From positions 3,472,001 to 3,536,000 of the forward strand of contig NC_026504.1 in the NCBI RefSeq assembly GCF_000182925.2: a DNA stretch of 64,000 bases. Direction: 5' to 3'. The DNA is from Neurospora crassa OR74A. Lineage: Eukaryota > Ascomycota > Sordariomycetes > Sordariales > Sordariaceae. The notes beneath the pieces were generated by a model that was not told the origin of the DNA, ran no database searches, and saw only the letters and a program-made list of their open reading frames with translations. Every line of letters begins with the position of its first letter. Positions within the stretch are counted from its first letter, which is position 1. Shown piece after piece: positions 10,716 to 18,860 of the stretch. A program made the translations under genes and the position numbers.

Positions 10716-12065
10716 TTAACCGCTTGTCGAGTTCCACACCTTCACAACAGCCCCCGCCGCAACGCCATCTGGGCTCGACTGCAGCGCAACCCGGACGACA
10801 TTCAACGCCTGGCTGCCCAAGAAAACGGGCGCCTTGAGTCTTTGAGCCTCCTCAACAGCCGCAGAAAGACCATCGGCAATCTCCTTGAGACTCGTCTCGC
10901 TTTCGGCAGCAGCCCATCCCTGCCTCGCCGTGCCCTCCCGGAAAGCCTTGATGATACTGGGCCCATACTTCTTCAGCATCTGACTTCCTCCGGCCGCGTT
11001 GATACACAGATCAAACACCTGATCGAGGTCCAGCCCAACCTTATCCGCGAAAGCCAGGGCCTCCGCCGCCGAGCAGAGCAATATCCCCTTCAAGAGTCCG
11101 ATCACCATTGCTAGCTTCTCCTCGCCACTCGCAGCAGTTCCTTGAACCGGTCCAACCTTGCCCTTGCCTTCTGCATACAGCCTTACCAGCCCACTGTCGT
11201 CGTCTGCCCCGTACCCCCTTCCTACGGCAGAAAAATACACCTGCTCGGCCACGCTCGTCATCAGCGTGGGGAATCCGCTCCTCCTGGCCTCGGCAGTGAT
11301 GATGCTTGTGTCCTTGACGATAATTACTGTCGCACTCGCAATGGGCTGATAGCCCGTCAACATCCTCGGCGTCCGGTGTTCAAACATCCAGTTCCATGCG
11401 TCCGATTTGAGCACGGCCTCGTTCGTTCTTGCCAGATCCAGTCCCAAATGAGTGGCCAACCCCATGGCCTCGCTCGCTGCGAGAATTTGCACAGCCGCAA
11501 GCACCTGGTGCACCATTTTCATGTTGCTGCCGGCGCCGATGCCGCCCTGGACAATGTACAACTTGGCTGGATCGGCAAGCTCTTCCAGGAGCGGCTTGGA
11601 TTTGCCCAGGGCCTTTTCAGACGGCACGCCCGCCATGATGGAAAGGGTACCGTCGGCGGCGCGGGCGGCACCGCCAGAGACAGGGCAGTCGATCAGATGG
11701 ATGTCCGGACGGCCAATGGCGGAGAGCTGCTTTGCAAGAGATTGAACATAGTCACAGGGGACGGTGGAGCAGAGGAGGAGGACCGCCCCTTGGGGCAGAG
11801 CTGGAGCGGCGGCGTCCGGCCCGTCGATAAGCACAGATTGGGCTTGTTGCGCAGTGGCTACCATGCAGACACAGAGTGCCTTGTCGGCCACGGCGGATGC
11901 TGGTGTGGACGCTGTGAGACCGCCGGCGGAGGTGAACTTCTCTAGGGTTGGCGGCCAGACGTCAAAGCCGGTTACAGGGTAGCCTTGCTTGATGAGGTGA
12001 GTGGCCATGCCGAAGCCCATGGCCCCGAGGCCGATGAAGGCCACAGCTTGCTTGGTGTCTGACAT
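10716..12065 (-). CDS. 3-hydroxyisobutyrate/L-threonate dehydrogenase-like enzyme
   Basis: Member of the beta-hydroxyacid dehydrogenase family (HIBADH, tartronate semialdehyde reductase, L-threonate dehydrogenase LtnD), which oxidises a hydroxyl next to a carboxylate with NAD(P). Intronless, 449 residues. The Rossmann motif is GLGAMG (residues 12-17), the substrate-binding motif CPVSGGAARAADG (127-139) and the catalytic lysine K183 in GIGAGSNMKMVHQ. Normal family members have ~300 residues. Here the usual all-alpha dimerisation domain (~175-300) is followed by a second copy of that domain type (~315-440: LLKGILLCSAAEALAFADKV ... AAESETSLKEIADGL) without a second Rossmann fold. The gene is divergent from the aldolase (13050) across a 984-bp shared promoter. 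LtnD-, kinase- and aldolase-type domains are fused in one protein in plants, which supports a joint pathway. Exact substrate unknown; tetronate is my inference. Confidence 0.88.
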   Translation of the reverse strand: MSDTKQAVAFIGLGAMGFGMATHLIKQGYPVTGFDVWPPTLEKFTSAGGLTASTPASAVADKALCVCMVATAQQAQSVLIDGPDAAAPALPQGAVLLLCSTVPCDYVQSLAKQLSAIGRPDIHLIDCPVSGGAARAADGTLSIMAGVPSEKALGKSKPLLEELADPAKLYIVQGGIGAGSNMKMVHQVLAAVQILAASEAMGLATHLGLDLARTNEAVLKSDAWNWMFEHRTPRMLTGYQPIASATVIIVKDTSIITAEARRSGFPTLMTSVAEQVYFSAVGRGYGADDDSGLVRLYAEGKGKVGPVQGTAASGEEKLAMVIGLLKGILLCSAAEALAFADKVGLDLDQVFDLCINAAGGSQMLKKYGPSIIKAFREGTARQGWAAAESETSLKEIADGLSAAVEEAQRLKAPVFLGSQALNVVRVALQSSPDGVAAGAVVKVWNSTSG

Positions 12066-12649
12066 GATGTTCTGGGTTCGACTCGGTGAATGGACAAAGT
12101 CCCAGTAAGTGAACAGTGATGAGTGAGTGTTGAGTCGTCGTTAGGTAGGGCAGCCACTGTGTAAGTGTAAGCCCCAGTCAGATTCGATGTATCCCGTGAA
12201 GCTGAGTATGGCGAGTTGGTCGTCTAAGCAATTGTCACTCTTTTGCGGAAATTCGATTCCCCATACGTGAGGGAAAGCCAAACTTTCCCCACGGCGAGAA
12301 CGTCATTTTCGTTTTCCTGCAAGCCGAACAGAACGTTTTGAACACCAACATGGCGTGATCCACCGGTCTTACACCGAAACCTGGCTATAAGCCGCTCCTC
12401 CATCTCCTCCTCCTCCTGCTCCTCCTCTTCTGCCCCCCACCCCCGCCTAAATATTAGAAAGGCTTGAGCCACGAGGTGATGTTTAACCAGATGACTTTCC
12501 CCTTTCTCCATGGTCCTGGACGGGAAACCAATTAGCAACTGGGGTAGTTCCTCTTCAAGGAAAGTATCCCGCTAGGTACGTACTGGGTCAGCATTAGGCT
12601 AAAAGAGATGCATAACGTCCAAACTGGTTGAGTCGGGATTTCGGCTTGG

Positions 12650-12697
12650 AAGTTTGGGGTAAAGTTGGGGGCGAAGTTGGGGGTGAATTTGGGGGTC
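12650..12697. repeat. Four tandem 12-bp G-rich units
   Basis: Units of the form AAGTTGGGGGTG are repeated four times with one to three differences each (12650-12661, 12662-12673, 12674-12685, 12686-12697). They lie 20 bp upstream of the CGG-N10-CCG site in the divergent promoter. Four G-runs of 4-5 could also form a G-quadruplex. Confidence 0.85.
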
Positions 12698-12717
12698 ATG
12701 GCATCTATAGTAGTTAC

Positions 12718-12736
12718 TCCGGTTTGCCCAATCCGG
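12718..12736 (+). promoter_or_regulatory. Putative Zn2Cys6 factor site (TCCGGTTTGCCCA with CGG-N10-CCG)
   Basis: The 13-mer TCCGGTTTGCCCA (12718-12730) recurs with a single G/A difference at 16868-16880 in the other divergent promoter of the cluster. Here it also forms half of a CGG-N10-CCG inverted triplet (12720-12735), a spacing used by Put3-type binuclear cluster factors. Function is inferred from position only. Confidence 0.4.
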
Positions 12737-13049
12737 AAACTTGCTGATGACATCCTCCAACTCGGCAACACGTTGAAGGATAAACTGTTCCCGATACTCG
12801 GCTGCTGGATAATCACGGCTCTTTGTAAGTACTGCCTATTTTTGCAGTTGACCATTTCTGTTAGTACAGGAGAGGCAACCTCTGTCAGTGGCAGAAGCAC
12901 ATCCCATCCGTCTCCGCATAATCAGGCATACCACAACTCTCCTACCCTACCTGCCAGCCGGATTCTGTTTCTTTTCAGTTGCTCCCTTCCTCTTTTCCCT
13001 TCTAGAACACCATACCAAAGTCAACAACACCAGGCAAACAACAGCTACA

Positions 13050-13916
13050 ATGGGCCGCCCACCCCTCTCCGAGAACCGGACCATGTCTATCCTCAACAAG
13101 GCCAAAGCCGGCGGCTACGCCGTTCCGGGAATGTGCTGCTACAACATCGAGTCCATCATCGCCACCGTCAAGGCCGCCGAGGCCGCCCGCTCGCCAGCCA
13201 TGGTCCTCCTCTTCCCCTGGGCCATCCAGTACGCGGGTGACTCACTCGTGAAAGCCGCCGCCGACGCCGCCCACAGCGCCAGCGTGCCTGTGTCGCTGCA
13301 CCTGGACCACGCGCAAACACCCGAGCTGGTGCGCCGCGCCGCCGATATTCCCGACGGCTTCGACAGCATCATGTGCGACATGAGCCACTACGAAAAGGAA
13401 GAGAACCTGAAGCTCACGGCCGAGTTGGTGCAGTACTGCCACGAGCGCGGGATTGCTGCCGAAGCGGAGCCTGGACGTATCGAGGGCGGAGAGGATGGCG
13501 TGGCGGAGACGGCGGACTTGGAAGGACTGCTGACTACGCCCGAGGAGGCTGAGGAGTTTGTCAATACCGGGATTGACATGTTGGCTCCCGCATTTGGAAA
13601 CGTGCATGGAGAGTATGGTCCTAGGGGAATCCAGCTGGAGTATGATCGTCTGCAAGCCATCAATGAGCGGGTGGGTGAGAGGGTCAGGCTGGTGTTGCAT
13701 GGTGCGGACCCGTTCGATGAGGAGATCTTTAGGAAGTGCATGGCTGGTGGTGTGACCAAGGTCAACATCAACAAAGGGATGAACAATCACTATGCGAGGG
13801 TGCAGGACGAGATGAAGGGGAAGCCGTTGACGAGCGTGATTGAGGCCGGGACGAAGGCGATGCAGGAAGCCATTGAGCAGTATATGCACTGGCTGGGAAG
13901 TGCCGGGAAGGCTTGA
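13050..13916 (+). CDS. Class II ketose-bisphosphate aldolase family protein
   Basis: Zinc-dependent class II aldolases cleave ketose phosphates into dihydroxyacetone phosphate and an aldehyde. Intronless, 288 residues. Zinc ligands and active-site motifs are in place: LHLDHAQT with D86 and H87, EAEPGRIEG (138-146), APAFGNVHGEYGP with H186, and LHGADPF with H217; NINKGMNN at 239-246 replaces the usual phosphate-binding NxxT region. The motif wording differs from true fructose-bisphosphate aldolase and is closer to the divergent members linked to LtnD-type dehydrogenases, so a four-carbon or other small keto-phosphate is likelier than fructose 1,6-bisphosphate. The start is the first ATG of the frame (GCTACAATGG context). 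It shares a promoter with the dehydrogenase on its left, and the kinase on its right is convergent with it. Confidence 0.9.
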   Translation: MGRPPLSENRTMSILNKAKAGGYAVPGMCCYNIESIIATVKAAEAARSPAMVLLFPWAIQYAGDSLVKAAADAAHSASVPVSLHLDHAQTPELVRRAADIPDGFDSIMCDMSHYEKEENLKLTAELVQYCHERGIAAEAEPGRIEGGEDGVAETADLEGLLTTPEEAEEFVNTGIDMLAPAFGNVHGEYGPRGIQLEYDRLQAINERVGERVRLVLHGADPFDEEIFRKCMAGGVTKVNINKGMNNHYARVQDEMKGKPLTSVIEAGTKAMQEAIEQYMHWLGSAGKA

Positions 13917-14722
13917 TAATGCCTATAGATACGTTACGTGCTAGATAAAGCCGGAGCCAGGCTGTTGTAGCTTTGTGTCAATCTTGCACGCTCCATTGAA
14001 GACCAGTGTCATCCCATCATCCCCAAAACATCTCCTCAACAACGAAGGGTTAGGGTCATGCCTGCGCTCGGAATCCCTGAATGGCCTCAACCTTTATGAT
14101 TCTTCAACCCGTAGCCTCAAGTACATCTCTCACTTATTCCAAGCCTCAGTTCAACAAGTCAGCCGATTCGGGGCGTTGGCCAAATGGCGCAGCGGTTAAC
14201 TGTCCACCACTCCTAATTCGAATGTGTCATGAGCATAAAAGGAGGCCGAACAGTGAATCGAACATCCATACCCAACAGCTGTCCCAAGTATAAAAAGGGC
14301 GTCCCATACCTCAAGGAAAAATATTAACAACGGAGGGTAGTACACCCTTGGTAACGATAAAACGAGAACAGACATCTAAGCTGTAAACGCTCTACCGCAC
14401 CGTGAACGTTTTTTTCTTCTTTTTTTGTCCTACTTTTAATTTTCACTTTCCTTTACATCGATATTTGTGGGAGACATGAGCGAAATTGTGCTCACATTTT
14501 TGTGAAAAATCAACATAAGTCGAGGTTGGTGGTGGTTGGGCTGCCACTCTAAAACTACGCAGGAAACAATGCCGTGCAGAACTGGAAAAGTGGTAGCGAT
14601 AAACGAAACTGCTCTTTCTCAAACAACAAAAACTCAAAGATATTATACCCCTCCCCATCATTTCACCCTCCATCTCCCATTTATGATGAACACACCGTCT
14701 TCAATGTAGTTTCACCACGGAA
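13917..14722. other. Convergent intergenic region aldolase/kinase
   Basis: AT-richer 3' flanking DNA of both neighbours. A stretch at 14178-14202 resembles a tRNA A-box, but no cloverleaf or proper B-box can be built. No gene seen. Confidence 0.5.
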
Positions 14723-16507
14723 TTAGAAAGCCGACAAGAGGCCCTGGAGTCCGACCATGGCTCCCCACGCACCTGGATCGGGCGGCAGCTCCTTGTTGTT
14801 ATCCGCACCAACACCAACGTAAGTAGCCCTGCCCAGTTTTGGCTTCAACTTCTTGGTCCCTTCGGATCCCTTCACAGCTGCAGCGACGCTCTGTTCAAAG
14901 CTTCTCCCTTCTTCCATAGCCATGGCGAAGGGAATCAGCGTGTCCATCACTGTACGATCACCAACTTTGGCCGGGGTGTACTGACGCAAATGACTGATGG
15001 CAGTTGACAAAGCTTTTCCCCATAGAGCAGGAACTCCCACTTCCTTTGCGAGTCCGATGTTCTCCTGAAGCGCCGTCCGCAGCGCCACGAAGAAGATACC
15101 CAGAATGCCACCCAATGTCCCTCCCATCTTACCCTCGACGATATCTTCCAGCTCGTTCAGGACCTCGATCACCGAGCCATTGGAGGCAACCTTCTTGGTC
15201 TTCAGAGCATCTACTAGCGCGTTGGCTCCCGTCTGCAGGGTCAGGCCGCAATCGCCGTCGCCCATGACGGTGTCCCACTTTGTGAGATCCGGCTCTGCGG
15301 CTGACACTGCGTTGCAGGCGCTCTCGATCATGCTCTCGAGCAGCGATGGGTCAATCTTCAGGTCAGTGGAGTCATCGACTGTTCTCCTGATTTCTTTCGG
15401 GGGTGGAACGACCTGCTCAGACCGCTTACGTCGTCGCGGATAACTCTGGTATCCAGCAACGGCTTCCCAGGCGGTGTCCGTTCGAGTGTCAAAGAAGCCC
15501 TTGATCTGGTCAACGGTGTAGGTGCTGTTGGCTGCAGCAGCGGTGATGTTGATAACGGATACTGAAAATGCAGGAGCGTTGAGTGATGTCTCCAGGCATC
15601 CCGAGTACACTCGAACCGGCTCCATATTCCAGTCCTTGAGCAGTTGTTGCAGAATCTCGTCTACGAGCCCGCCCAACTCAAGATTCGAGATGCCGCCGAA
15701 ATTGCTGATCAAAAGGACCGTCTCATCACCGGGGTTGAACTTGACGTAGCTTCTTTCGGGGTCTGTCTCGTCCAGGCAGTACTTGAGAATCTGCTGGACG
15801 AGTCCCTCGGCTGAAGGTGCTGGTGACAGCTTCCAGTAACCTGGCTCGTTGTGTGGTCCAGTTCCCAGTTCCAGCTCGTCCTCGGCTAGTGCTCCGTGCT
15901 CAGTCCTCCCCGGGACGTGGCAATGGTCGAGAGTAGCAGAAATGCTGACAATCGAGTTGGCAAATGCAGAACCGAAATCGTAAAGCTCATCGAGAGTCGC
16001 CCCCTGAGCAGCTGCCGCACCAAGAACCTTGAGCACTCCAATTTGCCCGGCCAACCCACGTCTTCCGACTAGGGAGCCGCCCTTCTTCCCGATGGAGACA
16101 TCGTCGCCGCAGATGAGCATCTTACACGGATTGCCCTTTGCCTTCGTCTTCTCGGCCGCGAGTCCAAAATGAAGACAGTCGCCCGTGTAGTTCGTAATTA
16201 CCAGGAGAGTGCCCTTGTCGGAAGGTACTGATTCGACCGCGGCTAGAATTTGCTTGGTGCTTGGTGAGGCAAAGACGTCACCCATTACGGCTGCCGCAAG
16301 TAAGTTGGTTCCAACATAGCCGGCCCAGGCAGGCTCATGTCCAGATCCTCCGCCACTGACAATGCTGACATTGGACCGAGGTGCTTCGGAGTCGTATACG
16401 ACTTTGTTGGCTTCGTCCAGGTTGAGTCGGGGGTTCGAAGCAACGATGCCGCGAAGAGCCTTGGGGACGAGCCCGTCCAAGGATGGGAAAAGGTGACGCT
16501 TTGACAT
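14723..16507 (-). CDS. Dihydroxyacetone/erythrulose-type kinase (DhaK-DhaL in one chain)
   Basis: ATP-dependent Dak-type kinase of 594 residues with no intron. It phosphorylates short ketoses such as dihydroxyacetone, or erythrulose in tetritol pathways (Yarrowia EYK1, Mycobacterium LerK/DerK). The DhaK domain (1-~345) has SGGGSGHEPA (51-60), TNYTGDCLHFG (105-115) and the substrate-binding His in GTGPHNEPG (H219). A basic linker (PRRRKR, ~357-362) leads to DhaL (~385-594) with the Mg-ATP motif MGDGDCG (415-421), GGTLGG (462-467), VGDRTVMDTL (515-524) and DPGAWG. All catalytic parts are present. I chose the ATG giving MSKRHLFPSL; the frame stays open 15 codons upstream. It is divergent from the RpiB-type gene (17090) over 582 bp. 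Class sure; whether the substrate is dihydroxyacetone or erythrulose cannot be read from sequence, but two sugar-phosphate isomerases beside it favour erythrulose. Confidence 0.93.
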   Translation of the reverse strand: MSKRHLFPSLDGLVPKALRGIVASNPRLNLDEANKVVYDSEAPRSNVSIVSGGGSGHEPAWAGYVGTNLLAAAVMGDVFASPSTKQILAAVESVPSDKGTLLVITNYTGDCLHFGLAAEKTKAKGNPCKMLICGDDVSIGKKGGSLVGRRGLAGQIGVLKVLGAAAAQGATLDELYDFGSAFANSIVSISATLDHCHVPGRTEHGALAEDELELGTGPHNEPGYWKLSPAPSAEGLVQQILKYCLDETDPERSYVKFNPGDETVLLISNFGGISNLELGGLVDEILQQLLKDWNMEPVRVYSGCLETSLNAPAFSVSVINITAAAANSTYTVDQIKGFFDTRTDTAWEAVAGYQSYPRRRKRSEQVVPPPKEIRRTVDDSTDLKIDPSLLESMIESACNAVSAAEPDLTKWDTVMGDGDCGLTLQTGANALVDALKTKKVASNGSVIEVLNELEDIVEGKMGGTLGGILGIFFVALRTALQENIGLAKEVGVPALWGKALSTAISHLRQYTPAKVGDRTVMDTLIPFAMAMEEGRSFEQSVAAAVKGSEGTKKLKPKLGRATYVGVGADNNKELPPDPGAWGAMVGLQGLLSAF

Positions 16508-17089
16508 GGTGTAGAGATGATGGTGAGGCGTGAGAGAAGACACACAGAACATACAAGAAGAATGTGTGCTTATGAGGATGTATCAGGTCTTGTGAAATCG
16601 GAAAGTCCTCAGAGATATTGACCATGTAGAAGTCCTCCATTTTCAGCATGGGTCATATCGTCCGGTATGAGCCTGAGACACTCGTGTGTTACTCGCTTCC
16701 CCCTCCTCAACCCACCGTGCCGTTTGCATGATTTCCGTCCCAGACCACTCAATTGCCGTAGCGTAAGCGGCTTCCTCAATATTCAGACATGTGTCAGAGA
16801 GGGGCAATCAAATCGGGCTCCGGGGAGTGGTGGCGTCAATATTGGGGCGGGAGTGACCCCCAATTCTTCCGGTTTACCCAGAAGGGCATCACGTCCTGGC
16901 TAAATCCGAGTCCCCTCGCCTGATAGCTTGGCTTCACTCGACGAGCTGTTACCGGTCATTAGTCATGACATACCAACCTTGTGATCTCGACGTTATGGGT
17001 GCTTGTAAGGTTATTAAGAGCAAAGAAGGCGGTCTTCGGTTGTTCTTTCGGACAAGCTTTTACGTCTAGACTAATATCACCAGCAAAAA
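16508..17089. promoter_or_regulatory. Divergent promoter region, kinase/RpiB-type isomerase
   Basis: A 582-bp shared upstream region. It contains TCCGGTTTACCCA (16868-16880), matching the motif in the dehydrogenase/aldolase promoter, and a CCGGGG core near 16819-16824 that fits the loose carbon-repressor consensus SYGGRG. Confidence 0.55.
16868..16880 (+). promoter_or_regulatory. Second copy of TCCGGTTTRCCCA motif
   Basis: TCCGGTTTACCCA differs from the copy at 12718-12730 by one transition. Both are on the plus strand between divergent genes of the same cluster. A CGG triplet is present, but there is no mirror CCG at the same spacing here. Confidence 0.4.
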
Positions 17090-17724
17090 ATGTCTACAAC
17101 AACACCACAACCACGATGGCGCATCGCCGTCGGCTGCGATGTCAGTACAGCAGTCTTTCTCCTCGAACCCTCCAGTCTTCTCTTTATGAAATTTCCGTAG
17201 TAGGCCCAAAAAAAGATCTATTACTAACCAACCCCTTCCTTTCCAATCAACAGGACGCCGGCATCAACTACAAGAACAAAATCAAATCCGACCTCTCCTC
17301 TGACCCTCGCGTAATTTCCGTCATCGACGTCGGCGTCGCCCACGACTCTCAAGACAGGTCCACCGCCTACCCACACATCGCCGCCGCAGCCGCCAAGCTG
17401 GTCGCGTCGGGCGAATGCGACCGCGCCTTGCTCATCTGCGGCACCGGATTAGGGGTGGCCATCGCAGCCAACAAAATCAAGGGTATCCGGGCGGTTACGG
17501 CCCACGATAGCTTTTCGGTGGAGAGAGCCGTGTTGAGCAATAATGCCCAGGTGCTGTGTATGGGTGAACGGGTGGTCGGGCTGGAACTTGCGCGGAGACT
17601 GGCGAAGGAGTGGTTGGGCTATGTGTTTGATGAGAGTAGTGCTAGTGCGGAGAAGGTGAGGGCTATTCATGAGTATGAGGGGAGGGAAGGGGGTAGAGAG
17701 GCGGAGTGGGTGAAGGGGTGTTAG
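17090..17724 (+). CDS. RpiB/LacA-type sugar-phosphate isomerase
   Basis: RpiB-family isomerases interconvert aldose and ketose phosphates; besides ribose 5-phosphate, members act on D-erythrose 4-phosphate/D-erythrulose 4-phosphate (EryI, DerI, Yarrowia EYI2). Two exons, 17090-17140 and 17254-17724, with a 113-nt intron (GTCAGT donor, CTAAC branch, CAG acceptor), give 173 residues. The N-terminus reads RIAVGCDDAGINYK (11-24), where the family usually has a GSDHAG-like motif, so the usual His is Asp here. The catalytic loop [20 protein letters not shown] (77-96) with C79, and [20 protein letters not shown], are typical. N. crassa should also use an unrelated RpiA-type enzyme for the pentose pathway, as fungi do, so this one is probably catabolic. 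Adjacent to the kinase and upstream of the TIM-like gene. Confidence 0.92.
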
Positions 17725-18860
17725 TTAGACTGGACATTTTTTTTTCTTTTTTTTCTTCTTGTTGTTTGTAATGCCTTCCTTTTTCTTTCACTTGTCATGA
17801 ATTTGGGTAGGTGTGGGCAATTTGATTGCGGGCAGTTTGCGGTTTGTTTCGATCACAGGTTCAACGGAATAGTAATCACTTACAACGAAGAGGATGAAAG
17901 TCAAGTTGTTGTTGTTGTCGTTGCTTCGAGTGTCCATTCTTTCCCCAGTTTCTGTTTGAATGCAATGTCAATCCATTCTCCATCTCCCCAAGAGTCCAGA
18001 CTCCAGAGCCCGGATCCGCCATGTTGATCGTGGGGAAAACCTGGGGAAAACCCTTGACCCTGAAAGCCTTGCAAGTCCTGCAGTGTCCTGTCCTGTTCTG
18101 TTATCCTTGTTTTCGGATATCGTAATCCGAAGCCCCCCAACGGCGAAGATGCCCTGACTGATGCAGTGTAAGTGGGCTCGGGTAGCATTCCCCCGAGCTT
18201 GGAACGGAAATAACGTTAGCACAAACGCCAAGAGCGTCACATATCCAACGCGACCACGAGCTTCACACATGACAGAGTGACAATTTGTTTGTTGCAATGG
18301 ATCGTGGGGGGTTTGTGGGGTTGTGGGTTTGTTGTAGATCCCCCGGATTTCTGTAAAATCAGACTTAACCGAGAAGGGGCATCCGCTAGGTTTGGGAAAA
18401 TGCAAACGACGTTGAGAGAAAAATTGGCGGACGAGGAGGGGAAGGTGATGTTGCAATTTACCCGGGCCCGAGAAAAGAAGATAGCTTAGATACGGGTATA
18501 GGATGCGCTTATCCGCGGGGTACGGAAGGATTTAGGTTAGCTGCCAAACAGTGTTCCTTTCCTCGGATTGTCATCAACCTATGCCAAGAAAACAGATAGT
18601 GTGTCTCGTTGCAAGTCATTGATGGTATTGAAATCAGAATACGGTTGAGGTAATAGCAAATAGTGTACGGGTGACGATTCTTTGCACGGAAAGAATCACA
18701 GACAAACTGAATTCTAACTGATACCTCCTCCATCAGCTTAGGAACCATAATCCTCTCTAACCATACCTAGACTTAGTACCATCGTCAAACCACGCCAACA
18801 GCCACCGCAGACTTCAAGAAGAACACCCTTGAAGGAGAAGTCAAGCAAGAATCTACGACT
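17725..18860. other. Intergenic region between the two isomerase genes
   Basis: Upstream region of the TIM-like gene. It contains a perfect 11-bp direct repeat TGGGGAAAACC at 18031-18041 and 18042-18052, and G/T-rich sequence near 18305-18335. Short frames on both strands lack motifs. No gene supported. Confidence 0.5.

Larger units (their letters stand above)
12066..13049. promoter_or_regulatory. Divergent promoter region, dehydrogenase/aldolase
   Basis: A 984-bp region between two start codons facing away from each other. It contains four tandem 12-bp G-rich units (12650-12697), a CGG-N10-CCG inverted triplet (12720-12735) overlapping a 13-bp motif also found upstream of the kinase/isomerase pair, and a GTGGGG core on the minus strand near 12288-12293 that fits the loose carbon-repressor consensus SYGGRG. 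An open frame runs upstream in frame with the aldolase, but without an ATG, so I treat it as leader. Confidence 0.6.

Noticed and set aside
12888-13049. 54-codon in-frame extension at the aldolase N-terminus
   Set aside because: Contains no ATG; leader-like sequence with pyrimidine tracts, and the family sequence begins after the ATG at 13050.
14178-14260. tRNA-like A-box (TGGCGCAGCGGTTAACTG) and an inverted B-box-like GAATCGAAC nearby
   Set aside because: The two boxes lie on opposite strands, no acceptor or D stem pairs, and no cloverleaf can be built.
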